A stretch of DNA of 64,000 nt from Chromatiaceae bacterium (GCA_024639005.1 JAHEJD010000008.1:1-64000), one strand, 5' to 3'; numbered from the stretch's first letter, positions 35,533-46,507 are shown. Notes: generated by a model not told the origin, from the sequence alone. Numbers and translations are program-made.

Positions 35533-37472
35533 CAGCCCGGTGGGACCGGGTTCAGCGAGTCCGGAGTCAGGTTTGCCTCCTCTGTCGCGGCACCCTGAAG
35601 GTCGAGGCGCGGCGCATAGCCCAGTATCGTCGGCTCTTCGTCCAATAGCACCCAAACCAGCTGGCGATGAATTTGATTGACCTCATCCATATAGAGGTTG
35701 CCGGTGCTGCCATCGAGCGATTCGTAGCGGCTGCTCTGCAGACGCTTGAGGTGGGGCACGAGGCGGAGTGCGTCCATTCCCATAGCGTATAGGCGGGCAT
35801 AAGAAGAGGCACTGTTGGGCAGGTAGCGGACGATCTCCTCGCGGGTATCTGCGTCGCCCGTGCTGTTGGTCAGCAACCAAGGAATATCGGCCAGCATGAC
35901 GCCGCGCATGTCCTCGACCTGATTGGGTGCGAGCCGGCCTACCCAAGCGTGGGAAGTAGCGTAAACGGGCAGGTCGCCGGCGCGGTGGAACTGCAGCTGC
36001 GGGCGGATCCCCTGCGCTTGCACCGGGCGGGCGGCCATGAAAACCGCGTCGACATCGTCGCGTCGACGCGGCTCAAACTCGAGGCTTCTACCGAGCCACT
36101 GCTGCATCTGGCGATGCCTGGCGGAACTGCGATCCAGCTGTAACAGGCTGATGATGGTCTCACTGTAATCGTGGCCGCTGTCGTCATAGCGGCCGACGCC
36201 CGCGATGCTGCCGCCCAGGCCGCGCCAACGATCCTCGAACGCAGCGGCCAGTCGTTCGCCCCAGGGCCCTTGCGGCGTCAGCACGATAGGTCGCAGATGA
36301 CCGTCCGACCAGATGCGTTCTGCGGCCAGACGCGCCTCGTCCTCCGGCGACAATGCGTACATGAACATGGTCGTCGGCGGCGCTGTCTCGATTGGCACCT
36401 GATTGAGCGCCAGAACCGGCACTGGCAATTCACCGGCACGCAGCAGCTGCCCCACGGCCTCTTTCTGAAGGGGTCCGATCACCAGTTCAGCGCCCTCGGC
36501 TACTGCGCGACTGTAGAGCGGCCAGATTCCGGCTTGGTCGGAGGCGTCGTAAAACCGCAGTTCAGGGCGTTTGTCGGCAGGCAGTTGGAAACGGCTGATG
36601 ACGATGCCGTCCCGGATCGCCGCCGCCACGTCGGCGAAGGTGCCAGATTGCGGCAGCAGGACGGCGATTCGCGATGCCTGCTGCATTTGACGCTGTAGCT
36701 GCAGCTGGTAATTGTCAATCAGTTCCGGCATGGCAGGGTGCTGCGGAAAGCGTTGCCGCCATTCCGCCACCGGCGCGGCGAGTTCCTCAGGATCACTGCC
36801 GTGTTTCTTGACGATCAAGGCCAGCTGCATCCAGCCGCCGCTGACGCCCGGCGGCGACGGTTGCAGGTTGGTCAGCACCAGTTCGTTGAGCAGCGCCAGC
36901 GTGCGCAGTATCTCGGTCTGTGTGGCGAGCCGCCGCAAGGGATCGGCCGGCATGGCATCGATGGCTTGGAGCGCATTGGCCGATTCAAGCAGGTTCCCGG
37001 TCTGGCGATAGGCGTCGGCCAGATCGCGGTAGTAGCGGACCCGCAGAGCCTGGTCGGAATCCGCAGCCGGGGGACTGCTCAGCATACTGAGCGCATCACT
37101 TGCGAGCCGCTCCTTCAATAGGACCTCGACTTGCAGTAACCGCCACTGGAGCTCCTGGTCGCCCTGCAGAGGCAGCCCGGCCAGTTGGTTCAGCGTTGCG
37201 CGTACGCCATCCCAGTCGTCTCCAGATTTCGCCGCTTCCGCAGCCGCCAACAGATAGGCGGCGCGCTGTTCCGGGGCCGCTGTGCGCGCCGCCAGCTGGC
37301 GGTAGAGCTCGGCGGCGGCGACAAACTGCCCGGCCGTGACCATAGTCGCCGCGCGAGCTTCATCCGGATCGATACTGACCACGCGTGACGGCCGCTCCGG
37401 CTGGCTGCAGCCGAAGAGCACAAGCGCCCATGCGGCGAGGAGGACTAGACGGATGGGTGTCGCGGCTTGCAT
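35532..37472 (-). CDS. lpoA: Penicillin-binding protein activator LpoA (LppC family)
   Basis: 646 aa outer-membrane lipoprotein that reaches through the periplasm to activate PBP1A. Signal and lipobox LVLFGC. The N-terminal ~230 residues are TPR-like helices. The C-terminal part (from SRIAVLLPQSGTFADVAAAIRDG) has a periplasmic-binding-protein fold. Head of the lpoA-yraN-diaA-dolP operon; divergent from rsmI, only about 20 bases between starts. Confidence 0.93.
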   Translation of the reverse strand: MQAATPIRLVLLAAWALVLFGCSQPERPSRVVSIDPDEARAATMVTAGQFVAAAELYRQLAARTAAPEQRAAYLLAAAEAAKSGDDWDGVRATLNQLAGLPLQGDQELQWRLLQVEVLLKERLASDALSMLSSPPAADSDQALRVRYYRDLADAYRQTGNLLESANALQAIDAMPADPLRRLATQTEILRTLALLNELVLTNLQPSPPGVSGGWMQLALIVKKHGSDPEELAAPVAEWRQRFPQHPAMPELIDNYQLQLQRQMQQASRIAVLLPQSGTFADVAAAIRDGIVISRFQLPADKRPELRFYDASDQAGIWPLYSRAVAEGAELVIGPLQKEAVGQLLRAGELPVPVLALNQVPIETAPPTTMFMYALSPEDEARLAAERIWSDGHLRPIVLTPQGPWGERLAAAFEDRWRGLGGSIAGVGRYDDSGHDYSETIISLLQLDRSSARHRQMQQWLGRSLEFEPRRRDDVDAVFMAARPVQAQGIRPQLQFHRAGDLPVYATSHAWVGRLAPNQVEDMRGVMLADIPWLLTNSTGDADTREEIVRYLPNSASSYARLYAMGMDALRLVPHLKRLQSSRYESLDGSTGNLYMDEVNQIHRQLVWVLLDEEPTILGYAPRLDLQGAATEEANLTPDSLNPVPPG

Positions 37473-37493
37473 CGGTGATTGGCTGCGGTCAGG

Positions 37494-38372
37494 ATGGATT
37501 ATCGAGTATCAAAGGTGGGTCAAGAGGTGTCAAACGCGGCTGGATGCCTGTTCATTGTCGCCACGCCGATCGGCAATCGGGAGGATATTAGCCTGCGCGC
37601 ACTCGAGACACTGCGGCGTGTCGACCGGGTGGCCGCCGAGGACACGCGTCACAGCCGTCGCCTGTTGGCCCACCTGGGGATCGATAAATCAATGATGTCT
37701 CTGCACGAGCACAACGAAAGTCGGGCGGCGCAACGCATTCTGGATTACCTGCTGGAGGGTGAATCGATCGCATTGATTTCCGATGCAGGTACCCCATTGA
37801 TCAGCGATCCGGGTTTCCCACTCGTGCGTGCATGCCTTGCTCAGGGCGTCAACGTGGTGCCTGTGCCGGGTGCCTGCGCACTGATCGCGGCGTTGTCTGT
37901 CGGTGGGCAGCCAACCGACAGATTCCGCTTCGAGGGTTTCCTGCCGCGCAAACGGCAGGCCCGGCGCAGTCATCTACGCCGCATGGCCACAGAGACCGCA
38001 ACATTGGTGTTCTACGAATCGTCACACCGTATCCTCGAGTCTCTTTGCGATTTGCGCGATGTATTCGGCCCCGACCGGGCAGCTACGCTGGCCCGCGAAC
38101 TGACCAAGATCCATGAGACTGTCAAACCCGGGACGCTTGGCGAGCTCGTCGCGTGGATTGAGGCGGACGATAGGCAGCGCAGGGGAGAGTTCGTGCTCAT
38201 CATCGGGGGTATGCCGGCAGGGGCCGCCGGGGCCGTGGACAGCGATAAGCTGCTCACTGTCCTGCTCGAGGAACTGTCGATCAAACAGGCCGCAACGCTG
38301 GCTGCCCGCGTCACCGGTGAAAAACGCAATCAAGTCTATCGGCGCGCGCTGGCACTGCAACGTGAGATCTGA
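37494..38372 (+). CDS. rsmI: 16S rRNA (cytidine-1402-2'-O)-methyltransferase RsmI
   Basis: About 292 aa, tetrapyrrole-methylase fold. The N-terminal IVATPIGNREDISLRAL and AEDTRHSRRLL, then SDAGTPLISDPGFPLV and PGACALIAALSVGG, match RsmI. It methylates the ribose of C1402 in the 16S decoding centre, whose N4 is methylated by RsmH encoded downstream. Start uncertain: the ATG used here has no spaced ribosome binding site, while a GTG ten codons inside is preceded by AAGGTGG. Confidence 0.95.
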   Translation: MDYRVSKVGQEVSNAAGCLFIVATPIGNREDISLRALETLRRVDRVAAEDTRHSRRLLAHLGIDKSMMSLHEHNESRAAQRILDYLLEGESIALISDAGTPLISDPGFPLVRACLAQGVNVVPVPGACALIAALSVGGQPTDRFRFEGFLPRKRQARRSHLRRMATETATLVFYESSHRILESLCDLRDVFGPDRAATLARELTKIHETVKPGTLGELVAWIEADDRQRRGEFVLIIGGMPAGAAGAVDSDKLLTVLLEELSIKQAATLAARVTGEKRNQVYRRALALQREI

Positions 38373-38376
38373 GGGC

Positions 38377-38405
38377 TTGTCAGCCGCAGGGGCTTCCTCT
38401 AGGGT
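38377..38405 (+). promoter_or_regulatory. Candidate rnpB promoter
   Basis: TTGTCA and TAGGGT are separated by 17 bases, and the -10 box ends 7 bases before the predicted first G of RNase P RNA. It starts 5 bases after the rsmI stop codon. Confidence 0.5.
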
Positions 38406-38412
38406 GGAATCC

Positions 38413-38780
<368 letters not shown>

Positions 38781-39010
38781 TTTCTGCTCGCCCGCCGGCA
38801 TCGCGGCCGGATCTGGCGGCGTCCATCCGATGATCCCTCCCCCCGCCGAATGTGACGGGAATTCCATTCCCCAAATCCGTCGCTTCGGACCAAATTCTTG
38901 ATAAGTCACTTTAACTCAAGCTTTTAGTGAGCTGTTTTTCGTCTGTTTCTACCATCTTCTCCTTTCTCGCCTAAGTCCCTGAGGCGTAAGCATTTTTCGC
39001 TGCAAAACGC

Positions 39011-39039
39011 TTGACCATGTGGGGTAAGCCACCTACCAT
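39011..39039 (+). promoter_or_regulatory. Candidate Pmra promoter of the dcw cluster
   Basis: TTGACC and TACCAT are separated by 17 bases. The predicted start of transcription (about 39046) falls immediately before the MraZ boxes, so repressor binding would block the promoter exit. Confidence 0.55.
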
Positions 39040-39049
39040 TGGATGCGAA

Positions 39050-39080
39050 GTGGGTAATTGTGGGGATCTAGGGGGAATTG
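39050..39080 (+). promoter_or_regulatory. MraZ operator boxes
   Basis: Three G-rich pentamers in direct repeat with exact 10-base periodicity: GTGGG-N5-GTGGG-N5-AGGGG. E. coli MraZ binds TGGGN repeats separated by 5 bases upstream of its own gene, so this array fits autorepression of the cluster. The third unit is degenerate. Confidence 0.7.
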
Positions 39081-39108
39081 CCCACCCTAAAAAGGAGACG
39101 GCGAAGCC

Positions 39109-39573
39109 GTGTTTTTGGGGGTCAGTACACTCAATCTCGACGCCAAAGGGCGTCTTGCGGTCCCGGCCCGGCACCGTGAGACGCTGGCGCAGTGCTGCGC
39201 GTCGCGCGTGGTGGTCACCGTCAATCCGATGGCCGGTGAAAAGTGCCTGTGGTTATTCCCCGAGGGCAACTGGCGCGACGTGGAGCGCACCCTGTCGCGG
39301 CTGCCTGCATTTGATCCCCAGGCCCAGGCCATGCGGCGTCTGATGATCGGTTATGCGTCTGAGCTGGAACTCGACGGGCAGGGCCGCATCCTGTTATCGA
39401 CCGAGCAGCGTGATTTCGCGGGCCTCGGCAAGCGCGTCGCTCTGGTCGGCCAGGGCAAGAAATTCGAGATCTGGGACGAACAAGTCTGGTCGAGCAGTCA
39501 GGAGCAATGGCAGGCGATGCTGGTCGCAGAAGAGGGTGGGCTATCGGAAGCCCTGCAAGGGATCGTTCTGTGA
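39109..39573 (+). CDS. mraZ: Transcriptional regulator MraZ
   Basis: 154 aa, two SpoVT/AbrB-like repeats. The first has [15 protein letters not shown] and the second [15 protein letters not shown]; the DxxGR motif occurs in both. Forms a ring-shaped DNA-binding oligomer that represses the dcw cluster. GTG start with AAGGAG 11 bases upstream. First gene of the cluster; overlaps rsmH by 4 bases (GTGA). Confidence 0.96.
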   Translation: MFLGVSTLNLDAKGRLAVPARHRETLAQCCASRVVVTVNPMAGEKCLWLFPEGNWRDVERTLSRLPAFDPQAQAMRRLMIGYASELELDGQGRILLSTEQRDFAGLGKRVALVGQGKKFEIWDEQVWSSSQEQWQAMLVAEEGGLSEALQGIVL

Positions 39574-40508
39574 CGGCCGCAGAAACCGGGCATGTTCCAG
39601 TGATGCCGGACGAGGCTGTCCGCGCGCTCGCTATCCGTCCTGGCGGTGTCTACATAGACGGGACGTTCGGACGCGGTGGCCACAGCCAGCGCATCTTGGG
39701 GGCGCTCGGCGAGGGCGGTCGCCTGCTGGCGTTCGACAAGGACGAGCAGGCAGTTCGGGTCGCGCAGCAACGATTTGGCGCCGACCCGCGGTTTGCCATT
39801 GTCCATGGGAGCTTCGCCGGCGTCGCAGAGGCGGCGATCGATAGAGGCCTGCAGCATCGAGTAGACGGTCTATTGCTCGATCTTGGAGTGTCGTCACCGC
39901 AACTCGACGATCCGGCACGGGGCTTCAGTTTTCTCGCCGATGGCCCGCTCGACATGCGCATGGATCGTCGCCAGGGAGAGAGTGCCGCGCAGTGGCTGGC
40001 CGAGGCGCGCGAAGAGGATATTGCGATGGTGCTACGTGAGTATGGCGAGGAGCGTTTTGCGCGGCGGATTGCGCGCGCGATCGCTGCACGCCGTGCGCAG
40101 CGCCCCATCACCGTGACCCGTGATCTGGCTGATCTGGTAGCCCAGGCCTGTCCGATCAAAGAGCGGCACAAGCATCCGGCAACTCGCACTTTCCAGGCGA
40201 TTCGAATCTACATCAACCGCGAACTCGATGATCTGAAGACCTGTCTGCGCGAGTCGCTAGACGTGCTGGCGCGCGGCGCGCGTCTGGTCGTGATCAGCTT
40301 TCATTCACTTGAGGATCGTATTGTCAAGCGTTTCATGCGCGAGGCGGCGCGTGGCCCTCTGTTACCCAAGGGCCTCCCGGTGGTGCACGCCAAGACACAG
40401 GGCCGGCTGCGCATCCTGGGCAAGGCGTTGCGCGCCTCCGAGGCCGAGTTGCATGACAACCCACGGGCGCGCAGCGCGGTGCTGCGGGTGGCTGAGGTGT
40501 TGGGATGA
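39570..40508 (+). CDS. rsmH: 16S rRNA (cytosine-1402-N4)-methyltransferase RsmH
   Basis: 312 aa. [14 protein letters not shown], the SAM motif [15 protein letters not shown] and the [19 protein letters not shown] block are family hallmarks. The GTG start overlapping the mraZ stop is used; the track start 21 codons upstream lies within mraZ. Methylates N4 of C1402, complementing RsmI. Confidence 0.97.
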   Translation: MTAAETGHVPVMPDEAVRALAIRPGGVYIDGTFGRGGHSQRILGALGEGGRLLAFDKDEQAVRVAQQRFGADPRFAIVHGSFAGVAEAAIDRGLQHRVDGLLLDLGVSSPQLDDPARGFSFLADGPLDMRMDRRQGESAAQWLAEAREEDIAMVLREYGEERFARRIARAIAARRAQRPITVTRDLADLVAQACPIKERHKHPATRTFQAIRIYINRELDDLKTCLRESLDVLARGARLVVISFHSLEDRIVKRFMREAARGPLLPKGLPVVHAKTQGRLRILGKALRASEAELHDNPRARSAVLRVAEVLG

Positions 40509-40774
40509 CCCGCGCTCAGGCGTTTTGGCTTGCATGCCTGGTCGTCGCGGTGATCTGCAGCGGTACCGGCGTGGTCTACGCCAAGTATGTTTCGCGTGTA
40601 TTGTTCGTCGAGCTGCAGCAGGTGCGAGCGCAGCGCGATCATGTAGATATGGAGTGGGGGCGGCTGCAGCTCGAACTGGCGACGCGCGGGGCATTGGGGC
40701 GGGTAATGCGGATCGCCGATGAGCGGTTGCAGATGCAGGTGCCCAAGCCTGAACAGATCGTCGTGGTGAAATAG
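40505..40774 (+). CDS. ftsL: Cell division protein FtsL
   Basis: 89 aa bitopic membrane protein: short cytoplasmic start, transmembrane helix ([20 protein letters not shown]), then a periplasmic coiled coil ([25 protein letters not shown]). Pairs with FtsB and FtsQ in the divisome and helps activate FtsWI. Starts in an ATGA overlap with rsmH; ftsI follows directly after its stop codon. Confidence 0.95.
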   Translation: MTRAQAFWLACLVVAVICSGTGVVYAKYVSRVLFVELQQVRAQRDHVDMEWGRLQLELATRGALGRVMRIADERLQMQVPKPEQIVVVK

Positions 40775-42535
40775 GTGGCAGCACGTCGTGACAAACGTGC
40801 GCGCCGGATGCGACGCGAAGAAAAGGCGTTACCGAGTTACGCGGGGCGACGTCATACGGTCCTGTTGCTGTTCATGCTGGCCGGTGCCACGCTGATCTGG
40901 CGTGCGGTTGATCAGCAGATCCTGGAGAAGGACTTTCTGCAGTCCGAGGGCGCCGACCGCTACCTGACCCAGGTCGAGGTGCCGGCACATCGTGGATTGA
41001 TCACCGATCGGCGTGGCGATGTGTTGGCGCTGAGTACCCCGGTGGATTCCGTTGCGGCGAATCCACGCCTGCTCGGTGCGGACACCCAGCAGTTGGTGGC
41101 GCTTGCCAAGGCGCTGGCCATCGATCCGGAAGCTCTGCGCGCCAAGCTGGCGCGTTACAGCCAGCGACACTTCGTATATCTCAAACGGCGACTGCCGCCG
41201 GCAGCGGCGGCACAGGTGATGGAGGTGGTGCGGGTGCACGGGATACGGGGTGTGCACCTGGAGCGTGAATATCAGCGCTTCTACCCCGCTGGTGAGGTGT
41301 TTGCGCATGTTCTGGGTTTCACCGATGTGGACGATCAGGGCCAGGAGGGTCTGGAACTCGCCTACGATACCGCGCTGCGAGGTGATCCTGGCGCAAAGCT
41401 GGTATTACGCGATGGCCGCCGTCAGGTCGTTGATGATGTAGAGAACATCCACAGTCCGCGCGGCGGAAAACACCTGGCGCTGAGCATCGATCAGCGGTTG
41501 CAGTTCATTGCATATCGGGAACTCAAGGCCGCGGTTAAAAGGCAACGTGCGGTCGCCGGTTCGCTGGTCCTGCTTGACGTACCCAGCGGCGAGGTGTTGG
41601 CGATGGTCAATCAGCCATCCTACAACCCGAACGCCAATCGCTCGAATAGACGGGGGCGCTTGCGCAACCGGGCGCTGACTGATGTCTTCGAGCCGGGTTC
41701 AACGATGAAACCTTTCACCGTGGCGGCCGCACTGGACGCGGGCGTCATTAAGGCCGATTCGGTAATCGATACCTCGCCGGGATACTTTCGTCTGGGGGCC
41801 GCTCAAGTACAGGATTCGAAAAATCTCGGCGTCATCGATGTGGGCACCGTGCTCAGTAAGTCGAGCAATGTGGGTGCAGGCAAGATCGCACTGGCGTTGG
41901 ACAAGCGACAGCTTTGGCAGGCGATGGACAAGCTCGGTTTTGGTCGTCAGGTCGGGACGGGTTTCCCGGGCGAGGTGGCAGGGCAGCTCAGCGACTATCA
42001 GCGCTGGGCGCAGATTGATCAGGCGACCTTGTCGTTTGGCTACGGCATTTCGGTCACTACCCAGCAACTGGCGCAGGCCTATGCGACCCTGGCCAACGAC
42101 GGCGTTTTCGTGCCGGCAACTTTACTGAAACGTGATATTCCGGCCCGCGGGCACCGGGTTTTCTCTCGGTCTGCTGCGGAGACCGTGCGGCGCATGCTCG
42201 AATCAGTGGTTCAAGCCGAGGGGACCGCGCCGGACGCGGCGGTCCTTGGCTATCGCGTCGCCGGCAAGACCGGAACGGTGAAAAAGTTCGGTCCTCACGG
42301 CTATAGCGACGACCGATATCTGTCGCTGTTCGCTGGTATGGCGCCGGCCCACGACCCGCGCGTCGTCATGGTCGTCATGCTCGATGAGCCCAGGGCGGGG
42401 AAATTCTATGGGGGCCAAGTCGCCGGCCCGGTATTTTCGGCAGTCATGGCGGAGACACTGCGCTTGTTGAATGTCACGCCCGATGTGGCGGTCGATCCCG
42501 CGCTGCGCGTGGCGGCCGCCGGAGAGGGGCGATGA
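40775..42535 (+). CDS. ftsI: Peptidoglycan D,D-transpeptidase FtsI (PBP3)
   Basis: 586 aa septal class B penicillin-binding protein. An N-terminal basic stretch and transmembrane helix (VLLLFMLAGATLIWRAV) are followed by the pedestal domain (HRGLITDRRGDVLA). The transpeptidase domain has EPGSTMKPF (SxxK serine), SKSSNVG (SxN) and AGKTGTVKK (KTG). Begins with a GTG abutting the ftsL stop. Confidence 0.97.
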   Translation: MAARRDKRARRMRREEKALPSYAGRRHTVLLLFMLAGATLIWRAVDQQILEKDFLQSEGADRYLTQVEVPAHRGLITDRRGDVLALSTPVDSVAANPRLLGADTQQLVALAKALAIDPEALRAKLARYSQRHFVYLKRRLPPAAAAQVMEVVRVHGIRGVHLEREYQRFYPAGEVFAHVLGFTDVDDQGQEGLELAYDTALRGDPGAKLVLRDGRRQVVDDVENIHSPRGGKHLALSIDQRLQFIAYRELKAAVKRQRAVAGSLVLLDVPSGEVLAMVNQPSYNPNANRSNRRGRLRNRALTDVFEPGSTMKPFTVAAALDAGVIKADSVIDTSPGYFRLGAAQVQDSKNLGVIDVGTVLSKSSNVGAGKIALALDKRQLWQAMDKLGFGRQVGTGFPGEVAGQLSDYQRWAQIDQATLSFGYGISVTTQQLAQAYATLANDGVFVPATLLKRDIPARGHRVFSRSAAETVRRMLESVVQAEGTAPDAAVLGYRVAGKTGTVKKFGPHGYSDDRYLSLFAGMAPAHDPRVVMVVMLDEPRAGKFYGGQVAGPVFSAVMAETLRLLNVTPDVAVDPALRVAAAGEGR

Positions 42536-44055
42536 TGCCGCAGCGTACCGATGGCAAGAGTCTGTTGCTGGCAGATCTGCTGCCCGCGCTGTCCGCCAGC
42601 GACTGGGCCAGACGCCAGGCCATCGGCTCACTGGCGCTGGATAGTCGCGAGGTCGAACGCAATGGCCTGTGGCTGGCATTGCAGGGAGGCCGTGGGCATG
42701 CGTTGGAGTATTTCGAACAGGCACGCGGGCGGGGTGCAGTTGCGGTGATCGCCGAGCCGGGCGGGGCATGGGATCGCGACCGTATTGCCCGCTTGTCTAG
42801 CGAGGTGCCGGTGATTGCACTCCCGGGCCTGCGTCGCGAGGCAGGCGAGATCGCTGCCCGCTTTTTTGGTCAAGCGGCGCAGGCGATGCGCGTCGTCGGG
42901 GTCACCGGCACCAACGGCAAGACCAGTGTGGCGCATTTCCTCGCGCAGGCGCTGTCCACGCGGGTGCCAACCGCAGTGCTCGGCACTATCGGGAACGGTT
43001 TTATAGGCGACCTTCGGAATTCGAGTCACACGACCCTGGATACGGTGAATCTGCATGCGAATCTGGCCGAGATGTTTGCCCGCGGCGCGCGCGCGGTGGC
43101 CATGGAGGTCTCCTCGCATGCGCTGGATCAGGAACGCGTCGCCGGTGTGCCTTTTCATACCGCCGTATTTACCAACCTGAGCCATGAGCACCAGGACTAC
43201 CATGGCGGTATGCAGGCCTACGGGGATGCCAAGGCGCGCCTGTTTCGCGGTGCTGGCCTGAGCTTTGCAGTGATCAACGTCGACGATCCTTTTGGTGCGA
43301 CGTTGGCCGCCGAGGCGCGTCCGCGCACGTTCACTATTGCGGTTGGGTGCGGCACCAATCTGACGCGCCTTGGTGACCGCTATCTCCAATTGCGCCATGT
43401 CGAGGCGCGCCCCGATGGGCTGACGATTCGCTTTGACTCGAGCTGGGGAAGCGGCGAACTGCAGAGTCACCTTCTGGGCCGCTTTAATGCCGAGAATCTG
43501 GCTTTGGCACTGGCAGTTCTGCTTGCCTGGGACATGCCGCTGGGCGCCGCAATGGCTGCCCTCGGACAGGTGCAGCCGGTTGTCGGCCGCATGATGGCCT
43601 TTCTCGCACCGAACAGGCCGCGCGTGGTGGTGGACTACGCCCATACACCGGATGCACTGGAGAAGGTGCTGTGCAGCATCCGGGAGCACGTCAATGGTCG
43701 ACTAGTCTGCGTGTTCGGCTGTGGCGGCGATCGCGATCGAAGCAAACGGCCGCAGATGGGCGAGGTCGCGCGCCGGCTGGCCGATCGAGTCATCCTGGCT
43801 GATGATAATCCGCGCTCGGAGGACCCAGCGCAGATCGTCGCCGATATCCTCAGCGGGATGGAGACCCGCGATACTGTACACATCGAGCACGATCGCGCAA
43901 CGGCGATTCGGGTCGGCATTGCCGCGGCCGGCGCGAATGATCTGGTCCTGGTGGCTGGCAAAGGGCACGAGGACTATCAGGAAGTGGCCGGACAGCGCCT
44001 GCCCTTCAGCGACATCGAGCAGGTACAACAGGCGCTGCACGGAGGGGCCGCATGA
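42532..44055 (+). CDS. murE: UDP-MurNAc-tripeptide ligase MurE (meso-DAP adding)
   Basis: 507 aa. Walker-type VGVTGTNGKTSVAHFLAQAL, the LDTVNLHANLAEM region and a carbamylated-Lys region (AKARLFR) are present. DDNPRSEDP contains the DNPR motif that selects meso-diaminopimelate, so the cell wall should be the usual Gram-negative A1-gamma type. Overlaps ftsI and murF by 4 bases each. Confidence 0.97.
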   Translation: MMPQRTDGKSLLLADLLPALSASDWARRQAIGSLALDSREVERNGLWLALQGGRGHALEYFEQARGRGAVAVIAEPGGAWDRDRIARLSSEVPVIALPGLRREAGEIAARFFGQAAQAMRVVGVTGTNGKTSVAHFLAQALSTRVPTAVLGTIGNGFIGDLRNSSHTTLDTVNLHANLAEMFARGARAVAMEVSSHALDQERVAGVPFHTAVFTNLSHEHQDYHGGMQAYGDAKARLFRGAGLSFAVINVDDPFGATLAAEARPRTFTIAVGCGTNLTRLGDRYLQLRHVEARPDGLTIRFDSSWGSGELQSHLLGRFNAENLALALAVLLAWDMPLGAAMAALGQVQPVVGRMMAFLAPNRPRVVVDYAHTPDALEKVLCSIREHVNGRLVCVFGCGGDRDRSKRPQMGEVARRLADRVILADDNPRSEDPAQIVADILSGMETRDTVHIEHDRATAIRVGIAAAGANDLVLVAGKGHEDYQEVAGQRLPFSDIEQVQQALHGGAA

Positions 44056-45422
44056 GTATGCTGCGGCTTTCCGAGCTGGCGGACATCGTTGAAGGCCGAA
44101 TGATAGGCGACGATCATTGGTTTGAGGGGGTGAGTACCGATACCCGTCAGCTGCAGCAGGGTGAGCTGTTCGTGGCGCTGCATGGCCCAAACTTTGACGG
44201 ACACGATTACCTTGCGGCCGCGCGGCAGCGGGGTGCGGCCGGCGCCCTGGTCGAGCGCAGCGACCCCTGCGACATCGCAACGGTGCAGGTAGCCGACAGC
44301 TTGCTGGGTCTGGGACGGCTAGGCCAGCAATGGCGCCTGCGCAGCTCCGCGCGGGTGGTCGCCGTCACCGGGAGCAACGGCAAGACGACGTTGAAAGAGA
44401 TGATTGCCGCGATCCTTGCCTGCCAGGGGCCGGTGTTGGCGACCCAGGGTAATCTGAACAACGCCATCGGTGTTCCACTGACCCTATGTCGGCTGCGCGA
44501 CGAGCGCTTTGCGGTCATCGAACTGGGCGCCAATCATCGTGGCGAGATCGATTACCTCAGCGCGCTGGTGCATCCGGACGTGGCGGTACTGAATAACGCC
44601 GGTCGCGCCCATCTCGAGGGTTTCGGCAGTCTCAAAGGCGTGGCTCAGGCAAAGGCCGAGATCATCAACGGGCTCGGCGTCGATGGTGTATTCGTATTCA
44701 ACGCCGATGACCGCTTCGCGCCCATGTGGCGCCAACTCGCCGCTGAACATGAGCAATGCACCTTTGGGGTTGTCAATCCAGCGGATGTCTCCAGCCCCGC
44801 GGATGCCTACGAGGTGGTCTGGAAAGCGGGGCGTTTTGATGCGCGCTTTCCGGTGGTCTGCGCGCAGGGCGAGGTCGAGATAAACCTTCAGCTGGCCGGC
44901 GAGCATAACCGGATGAATGCGCTCGCAGCCATTGCCGCGAGTCTGGCTGTCGGAGCGACACTGGCCCATGCTGCGCAGGGATTGCACGACTTGGCGCCGG
45001 TCGCCGGCCGTCTGTGCCCACTGCCTGGCGTGAATGGCGCGCGCCTGATCGACGACAGCTACAACGCGAACCCGGATTCAGTGATCGCGGCGCTGCGCGT
45101 CCTTGGTGCGGCGCCGGGGCGGCGCACCCTGGTGTTGGGCGATCTGGCCGAACTCGGTGATGATGCCGAGACGTTGCACCGGCAGCTGGGTGTCCAGGCG
45201 GCCAAGTTCGGCGTGGATAGGCTGCTGACCGTCGGTGTGTTGAGCGCCCATGCAGGGCAGGCATTCGACGGCGAGCACCATCACTATCCGGATCGTGCGT
45301 CATTGGTGGATGCCCTGATAGCGGAACTGTCCGGGGATGACAGCGTGCTCATCAAGGGCTCGCGCTCGTCGAAACTGGATCAACTGGTCTCCGGGCTGCG
45401 TCTCGAGGATGCCGCATGTTGA
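44052..45422 (+). CDS. murF: UDP-MurNAc-tripeptide--D-Ala-D-Ala ligase MurF
   Basis: 456 aa. The N-terminal domain ([20 protein letters not shown]) binds UDP; the central ATPase has [21 protein letters not shown]; the Mur C-terminal domain carries [13 protein letters not shown]. Completes the UDP-MurNAc-pentapeptide. Overlaps mraY by 7 bases. Confidence 0.97.
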   Translation: MSMLRLSELADIVEGRMIGDDHWFEGVSTDTRQLQQGELFVALHGPNFDGHDYLAAARQRGAAGALVERSDPCDIATVQVADSLLGLGRLGQQWRLRSSARVVAVTGSNGKTTLKEMIAAILACQGPVLATQGNLNNAIGVPLTLCRLRDERFAVIELGANHRGEIDYLSALVHPDVAVLNNAGRAHLEGFGSLKGVAQAKAEIINGLGVDGVFVFNADDRFAPMWRQLAAEHEQCTFGVVNPADVSSPADAYEVVWKAGRFDARFPVVCAQGEVEINLQLAGEHNRMNALAAIAASLAVGATLAHAAQGLHDLAPVAGRLCPLPGVNGARLIDDSYNANPDSVIAALRVLGAAPGRRTLVLGDLAELGDDAETLHRQLGVQAAKFGVDRLLTVGVLSAHAGQAFDGEHHHYPDRASLVDALIAELSGDDSVLIKGSRSSKLDQLVSGLRLEDAAC

Positions 45423-46498
45423 TCTACCTGGCCGATTATCTGGCGCAGTTCGATCGCGGATTTCTGGTGTTTCGCTACATTACACTGCGGACCATTTTGG
45501 CCGTACTCACGGCGTTGACCATCTCGTTCCTGGTCGGCCCGGCGATGATCCGTCGGCTCAGCCGTTACAACATCGGCCAGACAGTGCGTGACGACGGTCC
45601 AGAGAGTCATTTGTCGAAGTCCGGCACCCCCACAATGGGAGGTGCGCTCATTCTGGTGGCGGTCGCCGTGGCCACGCTGCTGTGGGCCAATCTCGATAAC
45701 CGCTACGTCTGGATCGTACTGCTCACCACGTTGGCTTTCGGGGCCATCGGTATGTGGGATGACTACCGCAAGCTGGTGCTCAGGGATGCGCGCGGCCTGG
45801 CACCGCGCTGGAAGTATCTATGGCAGTCACTGTTCGGTATCGCGGCCGCACTAGCGTTGTATGCGAGCGCTGTACTCCCGGCGGAGACGCAACTCCAGAT
45901 TCCTTTCTTCAAGGATCTCGTGCTGAATCTTGGTCCGGCGTTTGTCGTACTGAGTTATTTCGTCATTGTGGGCTCTTCGAATGCCGTCAATCTGACCGAT
46001 GGTCTGGATGGACTGGCGATCCTGCCCACGGTGCTGGTCGCCGGTGCGCTGGCCGTGTTTGCTTACGCGACCGGACATGTCCAGATCGCCGCGTACCTGT
46101 TGATCCCGCACCTGCCAGGGGTCGGTGAGTTGACCGTGCTGTGCGGCGCCCTGGTAGGTGCGGGCCTTGGTTTCCTCTGGTTCAACGCCTACCCCGCGCA
46201 GGTCTTTATGGGCGACGTGGGTGCGCTGGCGCTGGGTGCCGCACTGGGCACGTTGGCGGTCGCGGTGCGTCAGGAGATCACGCTGCTGATCATGGGCGGG
46301 GTGTTTGTCGTGGAGACGGTGTCAGTGATGTTACAGGTGGCGTCGTTCAAGTTGACCGGTCGACGCATCTTCCGGATGGCACCGCTGCATCATCACTTCG
46401 AACTCAAAGGATGGCCGGAACCTCGCGTGATCGTGAGGTTCTGGATCATCACGGTCATTCTGGTGCTGGTCGGGCTGGCCAGCCTGAAGATTCGCTAA
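45416..46498 (+). CDS. mraY: Phospho-MurNAc-pentapeptide transferase MraY
   Basis: 360 aa polytopic inner-membrane enzyme forming lipid I on undecaprenyl phosphate. About ten hydrophobic helices. Motifs: [19 protein letters not shown] (catalytic Asp pair), [26 protein letters not shown] and [12 protein letters not shown]. Usual length. Confidence 0.97.
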   Translation: MLIYLADYLAQFDRGFLVFRYITLRTILAVLTALTISFLVGPAMIRRLSRYNIGQTVRDDGPESHLSKSGTPTMGGALILVAVAVATLLWANLDNRYVWIVLLTTLAFGAIGMWDDYRKLVLRDARGLAPRWKYLWQSLFGIAAALALYASAVLPAETQLQIPFFKDLVLNLGPAFVVLSYFVIVGSSNAVNLTDGLDGLAILPTVLVAGALAVFAYATGHVQIAAYLLIPHLPGVGELTVLCGALVGAGLGFLWFNAYPAQVFMGDVGALALGAALGTLAVAVRQEITLLIMGGVFVVETVSVMLQVASFKLTGRRIFRMAPLHHHFELKGWPEPRVIVRFWIITVILVLVGLASLKIR

Positions 46499-46507
46499 GG
46501 CATGAAC

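Larger units (their letters stand above)
38783..39108 (+). other. Leader and promoter region of the dcw cluster
   Basis: 326 bases between rnpB and mraZ without a gene. The middle is notably AT-rich (around 38885-38950) compared with the surroundings. The distal part carries the mra promoter candidate and MraZ boxes, listed separately. No T-run hairpin for rnpB termination was found. Confidence 0.5.

Noticed and set aside
35185-35655. Long version of yraN
   Set aside because: The extra N-terminal residues lie inside lpoA and do not resemble YraN; the ATG overlapping the lpoA stop fits the family length.
42628-43689. 353-aa antisense ORF over murE
   Set aside because: Complementary shadow of a well-supported gene; no domain or ribosome binding site.
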